Source: Clostridia bacterium (GTDB lineage Bacteria; Bacillota; Clostridia; Oscillospirales; Acutalibacteraceae). Taken from it: DNA of 12,194 nucleotides. The position numbers were made by a program, and so were the translations under genes. The stretch covers positions 1-12,194 of the forward strand of contig JAGACE010000044.1 of the NCBI GenBank assembly GCA_017614275.1, given 5' to 3'. Below are positions 6,336-12,161 of this stretch, in pieces. The notes below the pieces were generated by a model, which saw only the letters and a program-made list of their open reading frames with translations, did no database searches and was not told the DNA's origin. How positions within the stretch are numbered: position 1 is the stretch's first letter; the number at the start of each line of letters is the position of its first letter.

Positions 6336-6362
6336 TTGGCACTTATTCTATTAGAGTGCTAA
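6336..6362. promoter_or_regulatory. CIRCE element (HrcA operator)
   Basis: The sequence TTGGCACTT-N9-GAGTGCTAA matches the CIRCE consensus TTAGCACTC-N9-GAGTGCTAA at 16 of 18 arm positions, including the exact 9-bp spacer and a perfect right arm. CIRCE is bound by the heat-shock repressor HrcA, classically at groESL and dnaK operons. Here the nearest stress gene is hsp20. Its position is odd: it lies about 15 bp upstream of the best hsp20 -35 rather than downstream of the promoter. Confidence 0.85.
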
Positions 6363-6414
6363 TTCGGCGTTTTTATTTCTGTTTCGGCATGATAAATCGT
6401 TAACATTTTTGCCC

Positions 6415-6443
6415 TTTTTTTCTGCCCGGAGCTCCCTTATAAT
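6415..6443 (+). promoter_or_regulatory. Candidate promoter of the lipoprotein gene
   Basis: A perfect TATAAT lies at 6438-6443, about 64 bp before the ATG at 6507. The region 17 bp upstream is a T run (6415-6420) with little likeness to a -35. It is also a tract of T's behind GCCC, so the promoter may be weak or need an activator. Confidence 0.4.
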
Positions 6444-6506
6444 AAAAACCGCCTTATCCTTCCGGTGAGGCTTTTGAGTGAAAATGAGAGCAAAAGGATG
6501 ACCCTT

Positions 6507-7016
6507 ATGGTACGCAAACTGACCCTTCCGGTCCTGGCCGCTCTGCTGGTGTTCAGCCTGCTGTTCCTCGCCTGCTCGGGCGGGTCCGCAGACAGCAACA
6601 CCGCCAGTCTGTCGGCCGAGGACTTCGAATATACCCTGACCGCCGACAAAAGCGTCTATGACGCAGACAGCCTGGACCCCTCTGCCCCGTTCGATGTGAC
6701 TCTGTCCGTCGTCTACACGGGCGCACTGGACAGCATCGACCTCTGGTGCGTGGAAGATCTCGGCTCCATCACCTTAGAGAACGAAGACGGGCAGTCCATG
6801 CTGCCGGAAGGATTCCAGACCCACGACACCTCCCGCGTCACGCTGAAGAAAGGGACTCCCTACGAGATCCGCTGGAACGGCGCGGAAGAATACAAAGAAT
6901 ACGGCGGCATCCCCGCGGGCGATTATACGATCGTCGCCTATCTCAACTTCTCTACGGATGCCACATACGAGTCCATCCAGGAGAACACGCTGGACGTCAC
7001 CGTCCAGGTCAAATAA
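6507..7016 (+). CDS. Small secreted lipoprotein with an Ig-like (BsuPI-like) domain
   Basis: The 169-residue product starts with a lipoprotein signal peptide: basic MVRK, a hydrophobic core to residue 21, then LFLAC with Cys23 as the predicted lipidated residue. The -3 position is Phe where Leu is usual, a mild departure. After a Ser/Gly/Asp linker, the rest looks like a beta-sandwich. The segment from about 125 on, with a VTLKKGTPYEIRW-like strand followed by IPAGDYTIVAYL, resembles BsuPI-type and other Ig-like extracellular domains. A function beyond a cell-surface or periplasm-facing role cannot be assigned. I chose the ATG at 6507 because AAAAGG precedes it by 9 nt; a GTG at 6465 or ATG at 6498 in the same frame would put charged residues ahead of the signal peptide. 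It is the only plus-strand gene in the window and converges on the aminotransferase operon. Confidence 0.75.
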   Translation: MVRKLTLPVLAALLVFSLLFLACSGGSADSNTASLSAEDFEYTLTADKSVYDADSLDPSAPFDVTLSVVYTGALDSIDLWCVEDLGSITLENEDGQSMLPEGFQTHDTSRVTLKKGTPYEIRWNGAEEYKEYGGIPAGDYTIVAYLNFSTDATYESIQENTLDVTVQVK

Positions 7017-7027
7017 GCCAAAGAACC

Positions 7028-7056
7028 AAAGGACCTCCCTTGCGGGAGGTCCTTTT
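7028..7056. terminator. Bidirectional Rho-independent terminator
   Basis: A perfect 12-bp stem, AAAGGACCTCCC (7028-7039) with GGGAGGTCCTTT (7044-7055), around a TTGC loop has T-rich flanks on both strands. It lies 12 nt after the lipoprotein stop and 8 nt beyond the stop of the convergent aminotransferase, so it serves both transcripts. Confidence 0.9.
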
Positions 7057-7063
7057 GATTTGC

Positions 7064-8314
7064 TCAGGAATGCCGATCCTTGATGACCGAGAACGCTTCG
7101 TCGGCGATCTCGATGGTCTCCTTGATGTCCTCGTCGGAGAGGGAGGCATTGATGAAGTGGTTGTGATGGTTCGTGAAGAAGATGCCGCGTTTGACACACT
7201 CCGCGATCCATTCCTGGTGGAGCATGAGGGTCGGGTCATCGGCGATGCGCAGATAGAACAGCGACGGGATGCCGGTAACATGCAGGTCATACTCATACTT
7301 CCTGGCGGTCTCGATGAGGCCGTCCTTCAGCTTGGTCCCCTGATCGATCAGGAGCTGCGGGCAGTTGAGCCGCTTCATCTTCTCGATGCAGGCGATGCCG
7401 GCCGCGAAGGGCACGGCGCTCATCCAGTAGGAGCCGGTGAAAGCCAGGGAGCTCATCGCGTTCATCATGTGCTTCTGGCCGCAGATCGCCGAGACGTTGT
7501 AGCCGTTGGCCAGGGCCTTGCAGAAGCAGATGAGGTCCGCTTTGAAGCCGAAGTAGTGGTCGGAACCCGCGAGGTCCATGCGGAAGCCGGCGCGCACGTC
7601 GTCCACGATGAGGACGGTGCCGGTGTCGTCGCAGAGTTTCCGGACCTTGGCCCAGAAGTCCTGTGCCGGGAAGATGTTGTCCGCAAAGTTGCCGTGCATG
7701 TAGGGCTGCGCGATGACGGCCGCGATCTCGTCCTTGTTGTCCTCAAAGGCCTGGGCGAGCTGATCGTAGTCGTTCCAGTCCACATAGATATTGTTCACGA
7801 CGTCTTCCGGGATGATGCCGGAGTAGTCGATCTTCTGGGTCCAGGGCGAGACGCCGTGGTAGTAACCCTTGAAGAAAACGATCTTCTTGCGGTGGGTGTG
7901 GGCTCTCGCGCACATGACCGCGCCGGAGGTGGCGTCGTTGCCGTTCTTGGCGAAGAACGCCCAGTCCGCGCAGGCGACGGTGTCGACCAGCAGGTCGGCG
8001 AAGTCGATCATGATGGGGTTCGGCAGCGTGGTGCAGTCCGAGATGGCGCGCTGTTTGGCGGCTGCCGCGTCGACGTCGGGATCGTTGTACCCGAGGACGT
8101 TGGGGCCGTAGGCGCACATATAGTCGATGAACCGGTTGCCGTCCAGATCCCACAGGTAGCTTCCCTGCGCTTTCTGGGAATAGAGCGGGAACGCCTCGAT
8201 GGGGATGTAGCAGCCCTCGGCGGGACCCTGATGGCCGTAGATGCCGGAGGGGATCACCTGACAGGCGTGTTCGAACGCCGCCCTGCTTTTGGGGTATTCA
8301 TAGATTTTATGCAT
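7064..8314 (-). CDS. Class III PLP-dependent aminotransferase, glutamate-1-semialdehyde aminomutase-like
   Basis: The 416-residue product (numbering from ATG at 8314) has the class III fold: LWDLDGNRFIDYMCAYGPNVLGY early on, FAKNGNDATSGAVMCARAHT (the 'N-G..A......AR' cofactor block), a YHG motif, IVDDVRAGFR for the PLP-binding Asp, and CFCKALANGY with the Schiff-base Lys (about K266). The nearest general relatives are GSA 2,1-aminomutases and their aminotransferase cousins. However, DDVRAGFR replaces the usual DEV.TGFR and TGSYWMSAVPFAAG replaces the GT.SGNP.A.AA block, so it is not HemL. Its substrate is unknown. The ATG at 8314 has AGGAGG 7 nt upstream; an in-frame TTG at 8320 is less likely. 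It is last in the transketolase operon, 12 bp after the SCP2-like gene, pointing to a keto or aldehyde product of that operon as its substrate. Confidence 0.85.
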   Translation of the reverse strand: MHKIYEYPKSRAAFEHACQVIPSGIYGHQGPAEGCYIPIEAFPLYSQKAQGSYLWDLDGNRFIDYMCAYGPNVLGYNDPDVDAAAAKQRAISDCTTLPNPIMIDFADLLVDTVACADWAFFAKNGNDATSGAVMCARAHTHRKKIVFFKGYYHGVSPWTQKIDYSGIIPEDVVNNIYVDWNDYDQLAQAFEDNKDEIAAVIAQPYMHGNFADNIFPAQDFWAKVRKLCDDTGTVLIVDDVRAGFRMDLAGSDHYFGFKADLICFCKALANGYNVSAICGQKHMMNAMSSLAFTGSYWMSAVPFAAGIACIEKMKRLNCPQLLIDQGTKLKDGLIETARKYEYDLHVTGIPSLFYLRIADDPTLMLHQEWIAECVKRGIFFTNHHNHFINASLSDEDIKETIEIADEAFSVIKDRHS

Positions 8315-8326
8315 GCTCAAACCTCC

Positions 8327-9082
8327 TTACCCTAAATACAGAGCGACTCTGTCGAGGATCCGGTTGACATTGTCGACCTGAGAGATCATGCCGCGGATGC
8401 GGACGAGCCCCTGGCCGACCGCAGCCACCGCGTTGATGTTGCCGTCGAACAGATCGCGTGCGATCTTCATGTCCCCGAACTCCATGCTGCTGGTGTAGTC
8501 GTCGCCGGGGTCCTCGTGGTTCGCGGTGAGGACGTGGTCCTTCGCCTTGATGGAGGCCGCGGGGCCGCCGCCGATGGCGAGACGGATCGCGCCGTCCGTG
8601 ATGTAGCTGGCAGACGCCTTGCCGACCTCGTCGAGGGTCCCGATCTGGGCAAGTGCCTCGACGATCAGATGGAACATCAGGATCGTGCTGGTGTTGAAGA
8701 ACGTCTGATCTTTCAGTGCGGACGGTTCCGGCTGCAGATAGTTCGTCAGGATGTCGGTCAGCTTCGTGAAGTTCTTCAGGAGGAAGCCGATCTTGGTGAA
8801 GCCTTTGGTCGGGATCGGGGTGGTCGTGCCGTCGATGAGCCCGTTGAACTTCTCCGGAGAGGAGAACGGGAGTTTGACGTCGCAGTTGTCCGCGCCCTCG
8901 ACGAAGGTGCAGGTGCCGTTTTTGAACACCAGCGTCCCGGCGGGGCCGCCTTTCACATCGAATCCGATGGAGACATCTTTTCCTTCGATGAGTTTTTTCG
9001 CCTCCGGCACCATCTCACAGAGGCGCGGGATGGAGCCGAGGATGGCGTGCAGGTTGATATACGCTAAAGTTTTCGCATCCAT
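8327..9082 (-). CDS. Tandem SCP2-like domain protein (first of two)
   Basis: A 251-residue soluble protein with no signal peptide. It looks like two SCP2-like (sterol carrier protein 2 fold) domains in a row. Domain 1 (about 30-115) has VSIGFDVKGGPAGTLVFKNG, then DVKLPFSSPEKFNGLIDG followed by a hydrophobic helix GFTKIGFLLKNFTKL. Domain 2 (about 165-251) has GAIRLAIGGGPAASIKAKD, then FGDMKIARDLFDGNINAVAAVG and a hydrophobic IRGMISQVDNVNRILDRVALYL tail. The pattern 'strand - FxSxExxxxLxxG - hydrophobic helix' is the SCP2 hallmark. SCP2 proteins carry lipids or act as fused accessory domains of enzymes. The start has GAGG at 7 nt. It lies 15 bp after its paralogue and 12 bp before the aminotransferase, so all are probably co-translated. 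Binding of a lipid or hydrophobic intermediate is inference. Confidence 0.7.
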   Translation of the reverse strand: MDAKTLAYINLHAILGSIPRLCEMVPEAKKLIEGKDVSIGFDVKGGPAGTLVFKNGTCTFVEGADNCDVKLPFSSPEKFNGLIDGTTTPIPTKGFTKIGFLLKNFTKLTDILTNYLQPEPSALKDQTFFNTSTILMFHLIVEALAQIGTLDEVGKASASYITDGAIRLAIGGGPAASIKAKDHVLTANHEDPGDDYTSSMEFGDMKIARDLFDGNINAVAAVGQGLVRIRGMISQVDNVNRILDRVALYLG

Positions 9083-9097
9083 AGTCTTTCCTCTTAC

Positions 9098-9892
9098 TTA
9101 CTTGGCGTAGCCGCCGACATGCATCATCATGTCGCCGATCTGGACGCCGAATTCCGGGCCGCCTTCCATGATCAGCTGCGAGTTGGCGGTCATGTCGAAC
9201 ATGTCGCCGATGTCGAGCAGGATCATGAGCGCGGATTTCGGTGTGTCGAACTTCATGGTGAAGAACGGCTTCGCTCTGGGATAGGCGCCGCGGCCGGCCT
9301 TGGACTTGCCTTCCTTGACCCGCAGATAAGCGGTGGTCTCCGGATAGTCCACGACACTCCACTGATAGCAGCGGTCGGGGGACGCTTTGACCCACTCGCT
9401 GATCTTCGGCTCGCCCATCTTGTTGAGGGCGGAGATGCCGGAGGACAGCAGGTAGAAGTAGAGTTTGCAGAGCAGGACGTTCGTGTCGTTGTCCGTGGAG
9501 GGCTCTTCCATGTTGAGGAGCGAGGACATCTTCAGCAGGACCTGCATGAACAGCACGAAGTTCTTCATGTTGCCGATCTTGAAGGCCGGCAGTTTCGTCA
9601 TGTCGCCCTTCATGAAGGCGTTCATCTTCTCCATGGAGGAGAACGCCAGTTCGGCGTCGATCTTCTTGTCCCCTTCATAGGGAGCCTGGACGACCTTGGT
9701 CCAGACGCCGTCCTCGACATACATGTGGACCGCTTCTTTGACGCCGTCCGCCATGGCCGAGACCTGATAGATCGCGTTGACCCCTTTGAATTTCTTGTTG
9801 AGAGAAGGAACGTCGGTCGCGATGACTTTCAGAAGCGGGAGCGCGCCCGCCATGAACACTTTGTTCGTATAACGAGTTTCGTTGCTAGGCAT
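9098..9892 (-). CDS. Tandem SCP2-like domain protein (second of two)
   Basis: The 264-residue product again reads as two SCP2-like halves. Half 1 (about 35-125) has YQVSAMADGVKEAVHMYVEDG, AELAFSSMEKMNAFMKGDM, then a hydrophobic NFVLFMQVLLKMSSLL helix. Half 2 (about 175-264) has YQWSVVDYPETTAYLRVKEG, then FTMKFDTPKSALMILLDIGDMF and ELIMEGG-like C-terminal strands ending HVGGYAK. It shares the domain order of the neighbouring gene but is only distantly similar, so the two may form a heteromer. The ATG at 9892 has AGGAG 8 nt upstream; the in-frame start at 9943 would overlap the transketolase gene and lacks a site. It is 16 bp downstream of the transketolase C-half. No signal peptide is seen. 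Function as a hydrophobic-ligand carrier is inferred. Confidence 0.7.
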   Translation of the reverse strand: MPSNETRYTNKVFMAGALPLLKVIATDVPSLNKKFKGVNAIYQVSAMADGVKEAVHMYVEDGVWTKVVQAPYEGDKKIDAELAFSSMEKMNAFMKGDMTKLPAFKIGNMKNFVLFMQVLLKMSSLLNMEEPSTDNDTNVLLCKLYFYLLSSGISALNKMGEPKISEWVKASPDRCYQWSVVDYPETTAYLRVKEGKSKAGRGAYPRAKPFFTMKFDTPKSALMILLDIGDMFDMTANSQLIMEGGPEFGVQIGDMMMHVGGYAK

Positions 9893-9908
9893 ACTGTTCG
9901 CTCCTTTC

Positions 9909-10919
9909 TCAATATTCATCCGCCCAGCTGAGCTCGGTGTCAAAGTCGACGCCGATCAGTTCGGAGACGGTGTTGCAGATGCCGTTCGCGTCAATGCCCG
10001 CCATGGCCAGGAGGTCTTCCTGGAGGCCGATGGTGGAGAAGGAATTGTCGTGGCCGAGCATCTTGAATTTGCAGGGTTTGCCGTATTCCGCGATGACTTC
10101 CGCAACGGCGGAACCGAGGCCGCCCTGGGTCACGTGGTCTTCCGCGGTAACGATGACGCCGGTCTCATCGATTGCCTTGATGATGGCCTCTTTGTCGATC
10201 GGCTTGATGGTGTGCATGTTGAGGACCCGGACTCCGAGGTCGGCGTCGGCCTTCATCATGCGGGACGCCTGCATGGACTCGAAGACGCAGGAGCCGCAGG
10301 CGATGATGGTCAGGTCGTTCCCCTCTTTCATGGTGGTGGCTTTGTCCCACTCGAAGGGCACGTCCTGGACGTTCGGATAGATGACCTGGTCGAACCCGCG
10401 GTTGATACGGATGTAGACCGGGCCGGGGATGTCATAGGCCGCCTTGACCGCGTGGAAGGTCTCCGCGCCGTCGCAGGGGTTGATGACCGTGAAGTTCGGC
10501 AGGGACCGCATGACCGAGAGGTCGATGAGGCAGTGGTGGGTGGAACCCGCCTGACCGAAGGACGTACCGGCATGGGTGCCGATGATCTTGACCGGGACGT
10601 TCATGTAAGCGATGTCGGTGTGGATCTGGTCGAGAGACCGTGCCGCCGCGAAGATCGCGAAGGTGGACGCGAAGGCGACCAGCCCGTTCTTGGCAAGGCC
10701 GGCAGCCACGCCGAACATGTTCTGTTCCGCGATGCCCAGGTTGTAGAAGCGGTCCGGGAACTCTTTCCCGAACATGCCGATCTTCGTGGACTTCGCGAGG
10801 TCCGCCGTCAGGGCGACGATCTCCGGATGTTCTCTGCCCAGTTCACAGAGAGCGAGGCCGTAGCACTCCGCCGTGGAGAGCTTGGTCGTGTCGAGACTGG
10901 TGTATACCATTCCTCCCAT
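9909..10919 (-). CDS. Transketolase, C-terminal subunit
   Basis: This is the pyrimidine-binding and C-terminal half of a ThDP-dependent transketolase, 336 residues. The catalytic Glu that activates ThDP is in NLGIAEQNMFG (E65 by this numbering). The substrate and cofactor region continues through AFASTFAIFAAARSLDQIH (82-100). The THAGTSFGQAGSTHH loop (115-129) and AEDHVTQGGLGSAVAE (259-274) of the C-domain follow. The last 20 residues (LIGVDFDTELSWADEY and before) extend slightly past the usual end. It pairs with the N-terminal subunit encoded just upstream; only 3 nt separate stop and start, and the shared AAGGAGG lies across the upstream stop. Known split transketolases act on sugar phosphates, but the substrate here may differ given the neighbouring genes. 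Confidence 0.92.
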   Translation of the reverse strand: MGGMVYTSLDTTKLSTAECYGLALCELGREHPEIVALTADLAKSTKIGMFGKEFPDRFYNLGIAEQNMFGVAAGLAKNGLVAFASTFAIFAAARSLDQIHTDIAYMNVPVKIIGTHAGTSFGQAGSTHHCLIDLSVMRSLPNFTVINPCDGAETFHAVKAAYDIPGPVYIRINRGFDQVIYPNVQDVPFEWDKATTMKEGNDLTIIACGSCVFESMQASRMMKADADLGVRVLNMHTIKPIDKEAIIKAIDETGVIVTAEDHVTQGGLGSAVAEVIAEYGKPCKFKMLGHDNSFSTIGLQEDLLAMAGIDANGICNTVSELIGVDFDTELSWADEY

Positions 10920-10922
10920 AAC

Positions 10923-11816
10923 TTAACCCTCCTTTTCTGCGCGGGCGACGCGCTTCTGGTAGTAGGCATCAAGCGATGCGTGTGCTTTCTCGAACATCTC
11001 GTCGGAGAACGAACCGTAGTGCCAGGTGTAGTCGCCGGCGATGAAGTCGATGCCTTCACCCTTGACAGTATCCATGATGATGGCCGTGGGTTTCGTGCCG
11101 CCGTTCTGATGGTTGGCGATGGCCTTCTCGATGGCGTCGTTCAGTTCTTTCATGTTGTGGCCGTCGATGCGCAGGACATCGAAGCCGAACGTGCGGAATT
11201 TTTCATCCACGGGTTCGATGTTCATCTCGTCCTTGACCTCGCCGTCGATCATCAATTTGTTGTTGTCGACGAGCACGACGACGTTGGAGAGTTTGAACTG
11301 CGCGGCACTCATCGCCGCCTCCCAGTTGGAGCCTTCGTTGAGCTCGCCGTCTCCCGTCATGACGTAGACCATGTAGTCCTTCTTGTTCTGGCGAGCCGCA
11401 AGGGCGATGCCGACCCCGAGAGAAAGACCGTGGCCCAGAGAACCGGTGGAGACGTCGCAGCCCTTGACCTTGTTGCAGTCAAGGTGCATGCCGATCTTCG
11501 CGCCGGTCAGGTTGAAGATGCGGAGCTCCGACTCCGGCATGTACCCGTAATCCACGAGGACGGGCGCATACGCGATGGCCGCATGTCCCTTGGAGAGGAC
11601 GAAGCGGTCGCGATCCGGCCAGTCGGGATCGTTCGGGTCGAGTTTCATGAAGCGATGGTACAGAATGGTCAGTGCGTCGAGGGCAGACATGCCCCCTCCG
11701 ATATGACCGGAACCACCCCAGGAAACAGTCTGTACGGTCAGGTGTCGAAGGTCATTGGCCTTCTTTTCCAGTCGAAGCCATTCCTGCTTGTCGAATGGCT
11801 TGTAGTCAGCTGGCAT
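10923..11816 (-). CDS. Transketolase, N-terminal subunit
   Basis: This is the diphosphate-binding half of a ThDP-dependent transketolase, 297 residues. Visible motifs: GSGHIGGGMSALD (36-47, with active-site His38), SKGHAAIAYAP (75-85), TGSLGHGLSLG (124-134), the ThDP/Mg signature GDGELNEGSNWEAAM (155-169) ending at VDNN (183-186), and His266 in DYTWHYGSF. All expected catalytic residues are present, so the pair should be active. Transketolases transfer a two-carbon ketol unit between sugars. Split N/C subunits are common in Bacillota and Archaea, so the split itself is not unusual. The ATG has AGGAG 9 nt upstream. This gene heads the operon with the C-half, two SCP2-like proteins and a class III aminotransferase. 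Confidence 0.94.
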   Translation of the reverse strand: MPADYKPFDKQEWLRLEKKANDLRHLTVQTVSWGGSGHIGGGMSALDALTILYHRFMKLDPNDPDWPDRDRFVLSKGHAAIAYAPVLVDYGYMPESELRIFNLTGAKIGMHLDCNKVKGCDVSTGSLGHGLSLGVGIALAARQNKKDYMVYVMTGDGELNEGSNWEAAMSAAQFKLSNVVVLVDNNKLMIDGEVKDEMNIEPVDEKFRTFGFDVLRIDGHNMKELNDAIEKAIANHQNGGTKPTAIIMDTVKGEGIDFIAGDYTWHYGSFSDEMFEKAHASLDAYYQKRVARAEKEG

Positions 11817-11864
11817 AATTTCATTCTCCTTTCACAAATAATCAAATTATTCTTTTACTTTTTT

Positions 11865-11894
11865 AGTGTAATTGAAATAAAGCAGTCCCGTCAA
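11865..11894 (-). promoter_or_regulatory. Promoter of the transketolase-SCP2-aminotransferase operon
   Basis: Minus-strand TTGACG (11894-11889) and TACACT (11870-11865) are separated by 18 bp; they match the sigma-A consensus at 5/6 and 4/6. Transcription would start near 11858, leaving a short AT-rich leader of about 40 nt before the ATG at 11816. No riboswitch fits in that space. Confidence 0.7.
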
Positions 11895-11954
11895 GAAGCG
11901 ATTTGAACGCACAACAAAAAAAGAGCAGACCATCCATCAAAACCCGGCGAATAT

Positions 11955-11978
11955 GCGGTCAAACAGCCGCGGGCTCTA
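11955..11978 (-). pseudogene. tRNA-Asn relic: anticodon arm and D-stem fragment
   Basis: Positions 11962-11978 read AACAGCCGCGGGCTCTA. The live tRNA-Asn has AACAGCCGCGTGCTCTA at 12116-12132, 16 of 17 identical in the same orientation. The other stem strand GCGG (11955-11958) is also kept, though the loop has gained a base. The acceptor, T arm and 5' end are missing, so it cannot be a working tRNA. Confidence 0.65.
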
Positions 11979-11988
11979 TCCCCCAACC

Positions 11989-12011
11989 CCCAGGGGGCTG
12001 CCCCCCAAGTA
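11989..12011 (-). pseudogene. Probable 5S rRNA fragment
   Basis: CCCAGGGGGCTGCC at 11989-12002 is repeated exactly at 12181-12194 in the live 5S gene. The bases following it here (CCCCAAGTA), read as minus strand, give TACTTGGGG ahead of the GGCAGCCCCCTGGG, which is how 5S genes of Bacillota read around the helix near the 3' end. The order 5S piece then tRNA-Asn piece is the same as in the live pair. The short, GC-rich match leaves room for chance. Confidence 0.5.
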
Positions 12012-12016
12012 GTTAA

Positions 12017-12101
12017 AGGTTCGAGCCCCGTTAGACAAAAGAAAAACACCCAGCTTTTGCTGAGTGTTTTTCTTTTGGCGCCCCAAACAGGGCTCGAACC
12101 T
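12017..12101. repeat. Imperfect inverted repeat mirroring the tRNA-Asn T arm and terminator
   Basis: The left arm (12017-12054) is an inverted copy of the right arm (12059-12101). AGGTTCGAGCCC (12017-12028) mirrors the tRNA T arm at 12090-12101, GTT mirrors AAC, and CAAAAGAAAAACAC and CAGC mirror the terminator stem. The copy has one 5-nt deletion around the acceptor stem and a few substitutions. The repeat centre is the terminator loop at 12055-12058. Confidence 0.75.
12042..12071 (-). terminator. Terminator of the rRNA-tRNA operon
   Basis: On the minus strand, AAAAACACTCAGC (12071-12059) pairs with GCTGGGTGTTTTT (12054-12042) around an AAAA loop. One G-U pair is included, and a U-rich tract follows (TTTTTCTTTTG). 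It begins 4 nt past the CCA end of tRNA-Asn. Confidence 0.85.
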
Positions 12102-12151
12102 GTGACACCGCGGTTAACAGCCGCGTGCTCTACCGACTGAGCTATTGAGGC
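12076..12151 (-). tRNA. tRNA-Asn: tRNA-Asn (anticodon GTT)
   Basis: The complete 76-nt cloverleaf reads on the minus strand. The acceptor stem is GCCTCAA with TTGGGGC (one G-U pair), discriminator G and encoded CCA. The D arm contains AGTCGGTAGA. The anticodon stem is CGCGG/CCGCG around loop CTGTTAA with anticodon GTT. The variable loop is GTGTC, and the T arm is ACAGG-TTCGAGC-CCTGT. It lies about 10 nt after the 5S gene, so it is processed from the rRNA operon transcript. Confidence 0.97.
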
Positions 12152-12161
12152 AAAAACAAAA

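Noticed and set aside
9909..11816. Sulfoquinovose breakdown by the sulfo-transketolase pathway, which also uses a split transketolase.
   Set aside because: The isomerases and sulfolactaldehyde-handling enzymes expected in that pathway are absent; the partners are SCP2-like proteins and an aminotransferase.
11817..11864. Possible ThDP riboswitch before the transketolase genes.
   Set aside because: The leader is about 40 nt of AT-rich sequence with none of the conserved THI-box bases.
9882..11906. A 674-codon plus-strand frame opposite the transketolase genes.
   Set aside because: Same reason: it is antisense to two confident genes, with no start signals and no recognisable domain.
11955..12032. 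Attachment-site scar of an integrated element at the tRNA.
   Set aside because: Integrases typically use tRNA 3' ends and leave direct repeats of them. Here the direct copy is of the anticodon arm, the 3' copy is inverted, and no integrase gene is nearby.
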